Below are positions 8,984 to 18,440 of a DNA stretch of 64,000 bases, piece by piece. The stretch is from Amycolatopsis palatopharyngis (lineage in GTDB: Bacteria; Actinomycetota; Actinomycetes; Mycobacteriales; Pseudonocardiaceae). Positions within the stretch are counted from its first letter, which is position 1; each line of letters starts with the position of its first letter. Made by a program: the position numbers and the translations under genes. The stretch covers positions 18,467-82,466 of the forward strand of contig NZ_PQHZ01000030.1 of the NCBI RefSeq assembly GCF_003385185.1, in the 5' to 3' direction. The notes under the pieces were generated by a model, which made no database searches, was not told the origin of the DNA, and saw nothing but the letters and a program-made list of their open reading frames with translations.

Positions 8984-9940
8984 TCACTTGCTGGTGTCGA
9001 GTACCAGCTTTCCGGTGGTGGCGCGGGACCTCAGTGCCTCGTGCGCTTGGCTCGCCTCGGACAGTCCGAACACGCCGCCGGAGATCGCCCGCACGTCACC
9101 TGCGAGAGTCAGCTGAAACAGCTCGGACATCGCCTCGCCGAACACGTCGCCCGGCAGGGAGAAGGCGTGTGGCAACCACATTCCGGACACCGTGGTGGAG
9201 TGCTTGAGCAGGCTGGGCAATACGACGGGCTTCGGCTGCTCCCTGCTTGCCATTCCGAAGAACGCGAGCCTGCCGAACGGGGCCAGCGCTGCGAGACTCT
9301 CGTCGGTGACCCTGCCTCCGGTCATGTCCAGTACGACATCGACACGCCTGCCGCCGTTGGCTGCGCGGAGAGCCTCGGTCATGTTCTCCACGCGCGAGTC
9401 CACGGCCTCGTCGGCGCCCAGGCTCAACGCGAGATCCCGCTTCTCAGGGCTGCTCGCCGTGGCGATGACCCTGCCCGCGCCCCAGGCCTTGGCGAGCTGC
9501 ACCGCGATCGTGCCGACACCGCCTGCCGCCGCATGCACGACCACCGACTCCCCTTCGCGCAGGTGCGCGTTGCGGCGCAGCAGCATCCAGGCGGTCGTGC
9601 CCTGCACAATGAAGGACAACGCGGTCAGTTCGTCGACCCCGTCCGGGATGTCATAGGTCCGCGCCGGGTCCGCGACCGCGCGCTCTGCGTAGCCGCCGCC
9701 GTCGATGAGGGACACGACCCGCCTGCCGTCTCCGGTCCTTCCGGCGACCTCACCGCCGGGTACCAGCGGCAGCGTGCTCGGCGCGAGGTAGGTGTTCTCC
9801 GCCTGGTGGGTGTCGGCGTAGTTCACCCCCGCGTGAGTGACGTCGACGAGGATCTGTCCCTCGCCGGGCTCCGGGTCCGGTAGTTCGACCTGCCGTAACA
9901 CCTCGGGCCCGCCGAACTCGGTGACCTGCACAGCACGCAT
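8984..9940 (-). CDS. Zinc-independent NADPH:quinone oxidoreductase-like MDR protein
   Basis: 318 residues of the medium-chain dehydrogenase/reductase family. It shows MRAVQVTEFGGPEVL, the quinone reductase motif AGVNYADTHQ, and a cofactor site VVVHAAAGGVGTIAVQLAK near 145. Catalytic and structural zinc cysteines are absent, as in QOR. It should reduce quinones or enones with NADPH in the cytosol. It is divergent from a TetR regulator, with an operator palindrome between them that probably controls both. Confidence 0.88.
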   Translation of the reverse strand: MRAVQVTEFGGPEVLRQVELPDPEPGEGQILVDVTHAGVNYADTHQAENTYLAPSTLPLVPGGEVAGRTGDGRRVVSLIDGGGYAERAVADPARTYDIPDGVDELTALSFIVQGTTAWMLLRRNAHLREGESVVVHAAAGGVGTIAVQLAKAWGAGRVIATASSPEKRDLALSLGADEAVDSRVENMTEALRAANGGRRVDVVLDMTGGRVTDESLAALAPFGRLAFFGMASREQPKPVVLPSLLKHSTTVSGMWLPHAFSLPGDVFGEAMSELFQLTLAGDVRAISGGVFGLSEASQAHEALRSRATTGKLVLDTSK

Positions 9941-9980
9941 GAAATGACCACACCCTTCTCGCTCGAATGAGACGATCCTA

Positions 9981-10010
9981 CATACGTCTCAGCCGATAGT
10001 GAGACGTATG
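9981..10010. promoter_or_regulatory. TetR-type operator palindrome
   Basis: Perfect 11-base arms CATACGTCTCA (9981-9991) and TGAGACGTATG (10000-10010) with an 8-base spacer lie in the 87-base divergent gap between the oxidoreductase and the TetR gene. A further half-site-like AATGAGACGAT sits at 9966-9976. The position suits repression of both promoters by the adjacent regulator. Confidence 0.7.
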
Positions 10011-10027
10011 AGTGATATGTTTCATCC

Positions 10028-10582
10028 GTGGTACCTCCCCGTCCCGATGCCGGCCGCGCCCACGCGATCGCCCGAGACTGGTTCCTCGCGGGCAGGCGCA
10101 TCGACATGCGCGATCTCGCCGCCGAGGTGGGAGTCAGTCGCGCCACGCTCTTTCGCTGGGTGGGCAACCGGGATCAGTTGCTCGGAGAGATCCTCTGGTC
10201 CCTGGCCGAGCCCGTATTCGACCGCCGCTACCAGGCGCGCGCCGAGACGGGCGCCGATCTTGTCGCCGCCACCGTCGGGGAGTTCGCCGCGACGGTGAAC
10301 GCCGACGAGGCGTTCCGTGGTTTCCTCCGCACCGAGCCAGAACGGGCACTGCGAGTCCTCACCACGAAGGCGGGCGGTGTCCAGCAGCGCACTATCAGGA
10401 AGCTGGCAGAGGTGATCGACGAGCAGGTGAGCCTCGGCAAGCTGACACCGCCGTTGCCGGTCCCGGACCTCGCCTACCTGGTGGTCCGGATCGCGGAGTC
10501 GTTCATCTACACCGACATCATCACCGGCGGACAGCCCGACGCGGGCAAAGCGCGCGAGGCGGTCGCCGCACTGCTGCGCTGA
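10028..10582 (+). CDS. TetR family regulator (QsdR-like)
   Basis: 184 residues starting at a GTG. The N-terminal DNA-binding part contains IDMRDLAAEVGVSRATLFRWVGNRDQLLGEIL; the GVSRATLFRWVGNRD helix is that of the QsdR-type branch of TetR proteins. The C-terminal ligand domain is short. It most likely senses a reactive small molecule and controls the divergent quinone oxidoreductase through the palindrome at 9981-10010. Confidence 0.85.
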   Translation: MVPPRPDAGRAHAIARDWFLAGRRIDMRDLAAEVGVSRATLFRWVGNRDQLLGEILWSLAEPVFDRRYQARAETGADLVAATVGEFAATVNADEAFRGFLRTEPERALRVLTTKAGGVQQRTIRKLAEVIDEQVSLGKLTPPLPVPDLAYLVVRIAESFIYTDIITGGQPDAGKAREAVAALLR

Positions 10583-10616
10583 CTCCCGATCGGAAACAGC
10601 GCGCGGCTCGTCGGAA

Positions 10617-10670
10617 CTGCAAACTCGGCCACCAGATCTGCAAACTCGGCCTCCGAAACTGCAAACTCGG
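10617..10670. repeat. 21-nt tandem repeat, three units
   Basis: The word CTGCAAACTCGG occurs at 10617, 10638 and 10659, exactly 21 bases apart; the surrounding unit (with GGCC and GAAA) is also partly kept, and a fourth fragment GGAACT follows. It lies in the 97-base gap between convergent genes (TetR and rsmI). Confidence 0.75.
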
Positions 10671-10679
10671 GCGCTGGAA

Positions 10680-11525
10680 CTAGCGGCGGGTTTGGAGGAC
10701 TGCGTCGTATAGTTCCTTTTTGGAGATGCCGGCGGCTGTTGCGACCTCGGCTGCCGCGGACTTCATCCGCTCTCCGGCCGCTACGCGGTCGCGGACCTCG
10801 GCGACCAGGTCCGCCAGGCTCACCTCGCGTGGCTCGGCGCCTGCCAGCACCACGGTGATCTCCCCGCGTACCCCCTCGGCCGCCCAGTCCGCGAGTTCGG
10901 CGAGCCCGCCCCTGCGGACCTCCTCGTAGGTCTTCGTCAGCTCCCGGCACACCGCTGCCCTGCGGTCCCCGCCAAGGGCCTTCGCGGCCTCGGCCAGGGT
11001 CGCGGCGAGCCGATGTGGCGATTCGAAGAACACCGTGGTTCGCTCCTCGGCGGCCAGTCCGGCGAACCAGCGCGCCTTCTCCCCGGTCTTGCGCGGGGCG
11101 AAGCCCTCGAAACAGAAGCGGTCCGACGCCAGTCCCGACAGCGCGAGCGCGGTGGTGACCGCGGACGGGCCGGGCAGGCAGGTGACCGGCAGGTCCTCCG
11201 CGACGCAGGCCGCGACGAGCCGATAGCCGGGGTCGGAGACGCTGGGCATGCCCGCATCGGTCACCAGCAGCACGGTCTCACCGTCGCGCAGCGCACTCAG
11301 CAGCTTCGGCAGCCGGGCCACCTCGACGTCCTCGTAGAAGCTCACCACCCTGCCGACCGGGGTGACGCCGAGCGCCGTGGTCAGCGACCGCAGCCTGCGC
11401 GTGTCCTCGGCGGCGATGACGTCGGCCTCGGCCAGTGCGCTGACGAGACGGGCGGAGGCGTCGCCCATGTCGCCGAGCGGGGTGGCGGCCAGCACCAGCC
11501 CACCGGCCGGTGGCCTGCTGCTCAT
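10680..11525 (-). CDS. rsmI: 16S rRNA 2'-O-ribose C1402 methyltransferase
   Basis: 281 residues of the tetrapyrrole-methylase-like RsmI family, which methylates C1402 in the ribosomal P site. Signatures are LVLAATPLGDMGDAS, ADVIAAEDTRR, VLLVTDAGMPSVSDPGYRLV and PGPSAVTTALALSGL. The ATG at 11525 (MSSRPP) follows AGGAG at five bases; a GTG two codons earlier is less likely. It is divergent from pmt, the same arrangement as Rv1003/Rv1002c. Confidence 0.93.
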   Translation of the reverse strand: MSSRPPAGGLVLAATPLGDMGDASARLVSALAEADVIAAEDTRRLRSLTTALGVTPVGRVVSFYEDVEVARLPKLLSALRDGETVLLVTDAGMPSVSDPGYRLVAACVAEDLPVTCLPGPSAVTTALALSGLASDRFCFEGFAPRKTGEKARWFAGLAAEERTTVFFESPHRLAATLAEAAKALGGDRRAAVCRELTKTYEEVRRGGLAELADWAAEGVRGEITVVLAGAEPREVSLADLVAEVRDRVAAGERMKSAAAEVATAAGISKKELYDAVLQTRR

Positions 11526-11629
11526 GCACACTCCTCGCGTTGTCCTCGGTACCGATCCAGCCTATCCCGCGTGCCCCACACCCGGACGCGGACGACGATC
11601 TCACACGACGGGGCCTACGATCTCTCATC

Positions 11630-13204
11630 GTGACCGCGCTGCTGACCCGCACGTCCGGGGACGGGGCACGCCCGGAGCCGGAGGCGTCGACGCGTCCGCC
11701 GAGCGACCGCGAGGCGACCCTGCTGGGCAGGCCCATGCCAGGCGATCGGACCCGTGCCCTGATCGTCACGCTCGTCCTCACCGCCATCGGTGCCATCGTG
11801 CGGCTGCAGAACCTCGGCTTCCCGACCGACAAGGGCGCGCCGGTCTTCGACGAGAAGCACTACGTCCCGCAGGCCTGGCAGATGCTGCGCAACGGCGGGT
11901 ACGAGGACAACGCGGGCTACGAACTGGTGGTCCATCCACCGGTCGCCAAGCAGCTCATCGCCATCGGCGAGTGGCTGTTCGGCTACAACGGCTGGGGCTG
12001 GCGTTTCAGTGCGGCGATCATCGGCACGTTGATCATCCTGCTCACCATCCGGATCGCCAGAAGGCTGACCCGCTCCACGTTGCTCGGCGGTGTCGCGGGG
12101 ATTCTCGTCATCTGCGACGGTGTGCTGCACCTGCAGTCCCGCATGGGGATGCTCGACATCTTCATCACGTTCTTCGTACTCGCCGCGTTCGGCTGCCTGC
12201 TGATGGACCGCGAGCAGGTGCGGGAACGTCTGGCCGTCGCCGTACGTGAGGGCTGGGTCGACGAGAGCCCTTATGGTCCCCGGCTCGGCTTCCGCTGGTG
12301 GCGGTTCGGCGCGGGGATCCTGCTCGGGATCGCGACCGGGGTGAAATGGTCGGGGGCGTACTACATCATCGCCTTCGGGCTGCTGTGCGTGGCGTTCGAC
12401 ATCGCCGCCCGGCGCTCGGCCGGGGTGCGCAAGCCCTGGCTCGGGGCATTGCGGCGCGACCTCGGCCCCGCGATGTGGAATCTCGGCGTGATCGCGGTGC
12501 TGGCCTACCTCAGCACCTGGTGGGCCTGGTTCGCCAGCGAGACCGCGACCGATCGCAACTACGTCGAGATGGAGAACGTTGCCGCGGGCCCGTTCGGCTT
12601 CGTGCCCAACGCACTGCGCTCGCTGCTGAGCTACACGTTCAACGTGCTCGACTTCCACGAGTCGCTGTCCACCCCGAAGGACGATCCGCATCCGTGGGAG
12701 TCGAAGCCGTGGACGTGGCCGATGGGCCTGCGGCCGATGCTCTACTACTTCGAGAACGGTGACAACGCCGCCGGATGTGGCCAGTCGCAGTGCGTGCGGG
12801 CGACGATGCTGATCGGTACTCCCGCACTGTGGTGGCTGGCGCTGCCGATGGTCGGCTGGGGCCTGTGGCGCTCCGTGTTCCGGGCGGACTGGCGCTACGC
12901 TGCCGTGCTCGTCGCCTACCTCGCCGGCCTGCTGCCCTGGTTCCTCAACCTGGACCGGCAGATGTACTTCTTCTACGCGACCCCGATGGCACCGTTCCTC
13001 ATTCTCGGCCTGACCCTGGCGCTCGGGCAGATACTCGGGAGAGCAAGGGCGGGAATCGAAAGACGGGGGACCGGTCTGCTCGTCGTGGCTCTCTATACGG
13101 GACTGGTCGTCGCGAACTTCGTCTGGCTGTGGCCGATTCTCAACGGCGACTCGATCACCAACGACCACTGGCAGTCGGAACTGTGGCTACCTTCGTGGAA
13201 ATAA
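11630..13204 (+). CDS. pmt: Polyprenol-phosphate-mannose protein O-mannosyltransferase
   Basis: 524 residues from the GTG at 11630. It is an integral membrane GT39 enzyme that transfers mannose from polyprenyl-phosphate-mannose to Ser/Thr of secreted proteins. After about 45 cytoplasmic residues the first membrane segment (ALIVTLVLTAIGAIVRL) is followed by the catalytic loop VFDEKHYVPQAW containing the family's DE pair. More than ten hydrophobic segments follow, with conserved GVKWSGAYYI and NLDRQMYFFYATPM. The divergent rsmI neighbour matches the mycobacterial order. Confidence 0.93.
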   Translation: MTALLTRTSGDGARPEPEASTRPPSDREATLLGRPMPGDRTRALIVTLVLTAIGAIVRLQNLGFPTDKGAPVFDEKHYVPQAWQMLRNGGYEDNAGYELVVHPPVAKQLIAIGEWLFGYNGWGWRFSAAIIGTLIILLTIRIARRLTRSTLLGGVAGILVICDGVLHLQSRMGMLDIFITFFVLAAFGCLLMDREQVRERLAVAVREGWVDESPYGPRLGFRWWRFGAGILLGIATGVKWSGAYYIIAFGLLCVAFDIAARRSAGVRKPWLGALRRDLGPAMWNLGVIAVLAYLSTWWAWFASETATDRNYVEMENVAAGPFGFVPNALRSLLSYTFNVLDFHESLSTPKDDPHPWESKPWTWPMGLRPMLYYFENGDNAAGCGQSQCVRATMLIGTPALWWLALPMVGWGLWRSVFRADWRYAAVLVAYLAGLLPWFLNLDRQMYFFYATPMAPFLILGLTLALGQILGRARAGIERRGTGLLVVALYTGLVVANFVWLWPILNGDSITNDHWQSELWLPSWK

Positions 13205-13297
13205 CCGGCCACTGACAATTCTCGACCGGCGCACTGACAAAACGGGACAGCTCTGTCACCTGATACGCCTATTGCCCGAATCGGTAAAGCCGACGAC

Positions 13298-13313
13298 GGT
13301 GGTATAGACCACT
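13298..13313. promoter_or_regulatory. dre-like (DasR) operator before the GH64 gene
   Basis: GGTGGTATAGACCACT closely matches the published DasR consensus ACTGGTCTAGACCACT, being off at two outer positions and one centre position. It ends 21 bases before the GH64 ATG, where it could overlap the promoter or leader. DasR is the GntR-type GlcNAc repressor of actinomycetes. Confidence 0.65.
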
Positions 13314-13334
13314 TCACCGACGAAGGGTTTTGCC

Positions 13335-14528
13335 ATGGTTGGTCGCAGAGCGTTCCTTGCCGGCATGGGAGCGGTGGCGCTGACAGCGCCCACCGCCACA
13401 GCGTGGGCCGGACCTAGACGCAGATCCGTACAGGCCGGACTGCCACTGACGGTGGTGAACAACTCCGGCGAGTTCGGCAACGGGTCCATCCGGATGTACG
13501 TCGTCGGATCTGACCTCGAGTCAAAGACGCAGTCACGGGTGACCGCCGACGGCCGGCTTGTCCCGGTGTCGTTGTCGGACAACGGTTCCGACGGCTTCGC
13601 CGACTACGCGATCCCCCTGTCCGGATCTGGCGAGACCACGCTGAACCTGCCGAGCATGTCCGGCCGGATCTACTTCGCGCTGGGCGGTGAACTCAAGTTC
13701 AAGGTGGTCGCTGACGGCAACGGAAACCCGGCACTGCAGTATCCAGCGGGCTGGGTCGAGTCCGACCCGAATTTCCGTTTGCTGCACGACTGTGTCGAGT
13801 TCACCTATGTCGCACCCGGTGTCGGCGAACTCAATCCCGGCATGTACTGCAACACGACGATGGTCGACCAGTTCTGCGTTCCACTGGCCATCACACTGGA
13901 CGGATCCCGTTCGCAGACAACCGGAACCCTGGTCGGCGGTGGCAGAAAGCGGATCTTCGCGCAGGTCGCGGCCCAGGACTCGTTCTCCTCCCTCGTGGTT
14001 GACGACCTGCGGGTCATCGCACCGGGACACGGGCTAGACGGGGGCAGGTTCGGCAGGAACTACTACCAGTCCTATATAGACAGGGTTTGGGAGCGGTATC
14101 GTGGAACCGATCTACGAGTACGGACGAACAAGGGACTGTTCACCGGCAGGGTGAACTCCGCCGACGAGTTGGCGTTCGTCAGCGACGGCGGCGATCGGAC
14201 GACACCGTTCGCCAGGCCCAGCACCCGTGATGTCCTGTTCTGCGACGGCGCACTCACCTCACCGAACGACGGGATCACCGGCCCCGTCGGCGCGATTCTC
14301 GGTGCGGGACTGAACAGGTCGACGGTGCACAGCCACACCGACCAGCCGACGACGGACGCGGGATCCTTCTACCGCGACCCGATCACCAACCACTACGCCA
14401 AAATCCTGCACAGCAACACCGTGGACGGGAGGGCGTACGGCTTCGCCTACGACGACGTGGCGGAGTTCGCCTCCTACGTCCAGGACACCAGCCCGTCCAG
14501 GTTCACCGTGACCCTGACCCCGTTCTGA
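13335..14528 (+). CDS. GH64 beta-1,3-glucanase, Tat-exported
   Basis: 397 residues. The N-terminus VGRRAFLAGMGAVALTAPTATAWA is a twin-arginine signal ending near residue 26. The mature part follows GH64/thaumatin-like laminaripentaose-producing enzymes: LPLTVVNNSG, then DCVEFTY and LNPGMYCNTTMVDQFCVPL, and the C-terminal half with FGRNYYQSYIDRVWERY and VLFCDGALTSPND. It should release short oligosaccharides from fungal beta-1,3-glucan outside the cell. The dre site in front suggests control by the GlcNAc repressor together with GH20. Confidence 0.9.
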   Translation: MVGRRAFLAGMGAVALTAPTATAWAGPRRRSVQAGLPLTVVNNSGEFGNGSIRMYVVGSDLESKTQSRVTADGRLVPVSLSDNGSDGFADYAIPLSGSGETTLNLPSMSGRIYFALGGELKFKVVADGNGNPALQYPAGWVESDPNFRLLHDCVEFTYVAPGVGELNPGMYCNTTMVDQFCVPLAITLDGSRSQTTGTLVGGGRKRIFAQVAAQDSFSSLVVDDLRVIAPGHGLDGGRFGRNYYQSYIDRVWERYRGTDLRVRTNKGLFTGRVNSADELAFVSDGGDRTTPFARPSTRDVLFCDGALTSPNDGITGPVGAILGAGLNRSTVHSHTDQPTTDAGSFYRDPITNHYAKILHSNTVDGRAYGFAYDDVAEFASYVQDTSPSRFTVTLTPF

Positions 14529-14612
14529 CAGCGCACTGGGAGTCGCTGACCGGCGATTGTGAACATCGACGCCCGCACGGGGTCCACGACCGTCGCCGGT
14601 CAGCTCCCGCGA

Positions 14613-16298
14613 TCAGCGGATGCGAGGCACGAACGTGGTCACCGGGCCGTCGGCCGACGTCCCGGACCGGGACAACCAGCCCTCGATCTCCTGCTGCACC
14701 GATCTCAGCGTGGGGCGGTTACGCGGCTCGGGATCCAGCGAGGCGATCAGCAGTCGTGCGTGCACGCTGCGTCGCGGCAACTGGGACGGTGGTTCCGCCC
14801 GCGCGGCGGCCATCAGCGCCGCCATCGGCGTCTCCCGCGTCCCCCTCGGCGGAGTGCCGGACAGCGCGTAGCTCACCGTCGCTGCCAGCTGCCACGCGTC
14901 GGAGGCCGGGCTGGCCGCGGCACCGGCCGCCGTCTCCGGTGCGACGTAATCCGGGGTGCCGATCATCATCCCGGTCGCGGTCATCGTCGAGTCGCCCTTG
15001 CTGCGGGCGATACCGAAGTCGATCAGATGCGCCAGCCCAGCCGGGTCGAGGATCACGTTGGACGGTTTGACGTCGCGGTGCAGCACGCCCTTGTCATGAG
15101 CCGCGGAGAGCGCTCCGGCCATCGTCGCCCACAGCCTGCCCGCCGCGATGTCGTCCAGCGCACCGCCGGTGTCCACGACGGTGGCCAAGGGCTGCCCCTG
15201 CAGATACTCCATCACCAGTGCGAGCCCGTCCGGCTCCTCGACCAGGTCGTACACCCGCACACAGTTCGGGTGGTTCAGCGCGGCGAGTGCCCGCGCCTCG
15301 CGCTGCATGCGTTCCTCTGTGTCCCGGTCGGGTGCGTGCGCGATCTTCAGCGCGACGGTTCGGCCGAGCTGGTTGTCCACGGCTTCCCACACCGTGCCGA
15401 ACCCGCCGTGGCCGAGCCGGCGAATCCGGCGGTAACGGCTGCTGCCCGACTGGCCTGCGCCAGGTGGCAGCGGCACCGGCCCCGGCGCGGCCGCGAGCGC
15501 GGCAGGCGCCACCGAGGTCGGCGAGTACTGCTTCGGCGGCTGTGGCGGTGGTTCGGGCTTGGGCTCCGGCGGCGGTGACGGGCGTTCGGGTGGCCGCTCC
15601 GGCTGCTGTTCCGATCGTTTCAGCGCGGCCCAGCTCGGTGGGCCGATCAGCGCGACCGGGATGATGCCGAGCACCGTGACCGGGAGGAAGCCGAGCCAGA
15701 GATGCACGGCCGTATTGGCCTCGACCGACACGGAGAGGAAGAAAAGGGCGACGAAGGAACCCCAGAAGAAGCGGCCCGGCCAGGTGGGCCCCCGGCGGAA
15801 CGCGGAGCGTGCCTGCAGCGCCACGAACAGCAGCGCCAGCAGGGGCAGGCCGACCAGTGCGCCCAGGTAGTAGCCGTAGGCGAGCGCGTCGTTGGAGGGG
15901 TAGAACAGCACCTCGTAGACGTTCTGCCCGCCGCCGAGATACTCCGACTGCATTCCGACGAAACAGAAATCGGAGCTCAGCGACCCGCCGTTGGCCCCGA
16001 GGCCGGTGGAGGCACCGGAGAAGGCCGCGCGGTAGGTGCCGGAAACGCCGGTCATCAACAGCAGGGGCAACAGCAGCACGGTGAGCACGGCGATTCCGCC
16101 GAAGACCGACACCGTCGCGGTGTTGTAGCGGTTTCCGGTGCCCTTGCGGATGATCGCGACGGTCATCGCGCCGAGCACCGGGAAGAGCGCGATCAGCGCA
16201 CCAGCGGTGCTGGTCGCCCACACCCAGTCACCCGGGCAGAACCCCGGGGCGAAGAGCTCGTAGGCCAAGGCCAGCAACGAGCTCGCGAATGAATCCAC
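14613..16298 (-). CDS. Ser/Thr protein kinase with N-terminal membrane domain
   Basis: 561 residues. The first 225 hold about five hydrophobic segments (GALIALFPVLGAMTVAI, GGIAVLTVLLLPLLLM and others) with a roughly 55-residue extracytoplasmic loop containing one Cys. A Pro-rich linker (near 232-285) leads to a Hanks kinase at the C-terminus: LGHGGFGTVWEAVD, ALKIAH, LHRDVKPSNVILD, LIDFGIARSKGD, MIGTPDYVAPE. All catalytic residues are present. The order (membrane first, kinase last) is the reverse of PknB-type kinases. It is divergent from prpE by about 200 bases. Confidence 0.9.
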   Translation of the reverse strand: MDSFASSLLALAYELFAPGFCPGDWVWATSTAGALIALFPVLGAMTVAIIRKGTGNRYNTATVSVFGGIAVLTVLLLPLLLMTGVSGTYRAAFSGASTGLGANGGSLSSDFCFVGMQSEYLGGGQNVYEVLFYPSNDALAYGYYLGALVGLPLLALLFVALQARSAFRRGPTWPGRFFWGSFVALFFLSVSVEANTAVHLWLGFLPVTVLGIIPVALIGPPSWAALKRSEQQPERPPERPSPPPEPKPEPPPQPPKQYSPTSVAPAALAAAPGPVPLPPGAGQSGSSRYRRIRRLGHGGFGTVWEAVDNQLGRTVALKIAHAPDRDTEERMQREARALAALNHPNCVRVYDLVEEPDGLALVMEYLQGQPLATVVDTGGALDDIAAGRLWATMAGALSAAHDKGVLHRDVKPSNVILDPAGLAHLIDFGIARSKGDSTMTATGMMIGTPDYVAPETAAGAAASPASDAWQLAATVSYALSGTPPRGTRETPMAALMAAARAEPPSQLPRRSVHARLLIASLDPEPRNRPTLRSVQQEIEGWLSRSGTSADGPVTTFVPRIR

Positions 16299-16502
16299 CC
16301 CTCGCTCCCTCGCTGTCGCCGGTCCGGATCGTTCGATCTACTGCGTGCCGCGTCACACGGTCACACAGTATGGCGCGTGGCCCCGGGAGCGGGTTGCCCG
16401 GCCGTCGGGTTCGACACGTTGACGCAACCCTCGCGACACCGGCACCAACGGTTCATGATGAGGCGGGACCGACATGGCTCGACGTCGAGAAGGAGACAGC
16501 TG

Positions 16503-18383
16503 ATGGGTGCGTATTCCGAGACCTTCCGGCACAGCCTGGAGGATCCGGAGGGCTTCTGGCTCGAGGCGGCGAAGTCGATCGACTGGACCAGGCCCCCGAC
16601 GCGAGCACTCGATGACAGCGGGGCACCGCTCTACCGCTGGTTTCCCGACGGCGAGCTGAACACCGCCTACAACGCGCTCGACCGGCATGTCGAAGCCGGT
16701 CACGGCGATCGGGCAGCGCTCATCTACGACTCCCCCGTGACCGGCGCGAAACAGCGGTTCAGCTACGCGGAACTGCTGGACGAGGTCGCCAGATTCGCCG
16801 GGGCCCTCGCCTCGCTGGGAGTGGGCAAGGGCGACCGGGTGATCATCTACCTGCCGATGGTGCCCGAGGCCGTGATCGCCATGCTCGGCTGCGCCCGGAT
16901 CGGTGCGGTGCACTCCGTGGTGTTCGGCGGCTTCGCACCGAAGGAGCTGGCGGCCAGGGTGGAGGACGCCGAACCGAAGGTGATCGTGGCCGCCTCCTGT
17001 GGGATCGAGCCGACCAGGGTGGTGGAGTACAAGCCGATCATCGACGCCGCGCTGGAGACCACCCGGCACCAGCCGGACCGGGTCGTCGTCTTGCAGCGGG
17101 AGGCCGCGCGCGCCGACCTCGGCGAGCGGGACCTCGACTGGGCGGATCTGATGGCCTCGGCCGAGCCGGTGGCCCCGGTCCCGGTGGCCGCAACGGACCC
17201 GCTCTACGTGCTCTACACCTCGGGCACGACCGGAAAACCCAAGGGCGTCGTGCGCGACACCGGCGGTCACGCGGTCGCACTCGCCTGGTCCCTGCGCTAC
17301 GTCTACGACGTCCGTCCCGGTGACGTCTGGTGGACGGCGTCCGACGTCGGCTGGGTCGTCGGGCACTCCTATATCGTCTACGCGCCGCTACTGATCGGCG
17401 CGACCACCGTGCTGTACGAGGGCAAACCTGTGGGTACGCCGGACGCGGGTGCGTTCTGGCGGGTCATCGCCGAGCACGGGGTGAAGGCCTTGTTCACCGC
17501 ACCTACGGCACTGCGGGCGGTCAAGAAGGTCGATCCGGACGCCGCCGAGCTCGACAAGTACGACCTTTCCGGCTTCGGCACACTGTTCCTCGCGGGAGAA
17601 CGACTGGATCCCGAGACCTACCACTGGGCGCACGACAAACTCGCGGTACCTGTCGTCGACCACTGGTGGCAGACCGAAACAGGCTGGCCGATCTCGGCGA
17701 ACCCGCGTGGTCTGGAGCCGCTGCCGGTCAAGCCGGGATCGTCGACGGTACCGATGCCGGGCTGGGACGTGCGGATCCTGGACCAGAGTGGCGAGGAGCT
17801 TCCCGCGGGCCAGGAAGGCGCGATCGCGATCCGGCTGCCACTGCCACCCGGCGCGCTGCCGACGTTGTGGGGCGACGACGATCGGTTCGTCGAGGCCTAC
17901 CTTTCGCGTTACCCCGGTTACTACCTCACCGGCGACTCGGGATACCGGGACTCCGACGGTTACCTGTTCGTCATGGGCCGGACCGATGACGTGATCAACG
18001 TGGCGGGGCACAGGTTGTCGACCGGGTCGATGGAGGCTGTGCTCGCCGCGCATCCGGCGGTGGCCGAATGTGCGGTGATCGGGGTCCGCGATCAGCTCAA
18101 AGGTCAGCTGCCACGGGGTTTCGTCGTCCTCAAGTCCGGTGTGGACATCGACGAGGAGACGCTGCGGAACGAACTGGTCGCCGCGATACGCGCGGACATC
18201 GGGCCGGTCGCGGCTTTCCGGCACGTCGCCGTGGTGGACGCGTTGCCGAAGACGCGGTCAGGCAAGATCCTGCGCAAGACGATGCGCGGGATCGCCGACG
18301 GCCGGGAGGAGCCGGTGCCGTCCACGATCGAGGACCCCGCGGTTCTCGACGCGCTCCGCGAGGTCCTGCGCGACGAGGGTTGA
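16503..18383 (+). CDS. prpE: Propionyl-CoA synthetase / short-chain acyl-CoA synthetase
   Basis: 626 residues of the AMP-forming acyl-CoA synthetase family in the PrpE branch (MGAYSETFRHSLEDPEGFW, DWTRPPT). ATP-binding motif YTSGTTGKPKG near 238 is followed by WWQTETGWPI, GYYLTGDSG and the C-terminal acetylation site motif PKTRSGKILRKTMR. It activates propionate or other short acids with CoA. The ATG at 16503 has AAGGAG upstream. It is monocistronic, with palindromic repeats directly after it. Confidence 0.9.
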   Translation: MGAYSETFRHSLEDPEGFWLEAAKSIDWTRPPTRALDDSGAPLYRWFPDGELNTAYNALDRHVEAGHGDRAALIYDSPVTGAKQRFSYAELLDEVARFAGALASLGVGKGDRVIIYLPMVPEAVIAMLGCARIGAVHSVVFGGFAPKELAARVEDAEPKVIVAASCGIEPTRVVEYKPIIDAALETTRHQPDRVVVLQREAARADLGERDLDWADLMASAEPVAPVPVAATDPLYVLYTSGTTGKPKGVVRDTGGHAVALAWSLRYVYDVRPGDVWWTASDVGWVVGHSYIVYAPLLIGATTVLYEGKPVGTPDAGAFWRVIAEHGVKALFTAPTALRAVKKVDPDAAELDKYDLSGFGTLFLAGERLDPETYHWAHDKLAVPVVDHWWQTETGWPISANPRGLEPLPVKPGSSTVPMPGWDVRILDQSGEELPAGQEGAIAIRLPLPPGALPTLWGDDDRFVEAYLSRYPGYYLTGDSGYRDSDGYLFVMGRTDDVINVAGHRLSTGSMEAVLAAHPAVAECAVIGVRDQLKGQLPRGFVVLKSGVDIDEETLRNELVAAIRADIGPVAAFRHVAVVDALPKTRSGKILRKTMRGIADGREEPVPSTIEDPAVLDALREVLRDEG

Positions 18384-18400
18384 GCAAGAACCGACACCCG

Positions 18401-18424
18401 TCGCACTTTCCCGGGAAAGTGCGA
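18401..18424. repeat. Palindromic repeat, copy 1
   Basis: A perfect 24-bp palindrome (half TCGCACTTTCCC around CCCGGG), 18 bases after prpE. It is the first of five copies in the window. Confidence 0.9.
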
Positions 18425-18440
18425 TACCCCGCGTCCGCAC

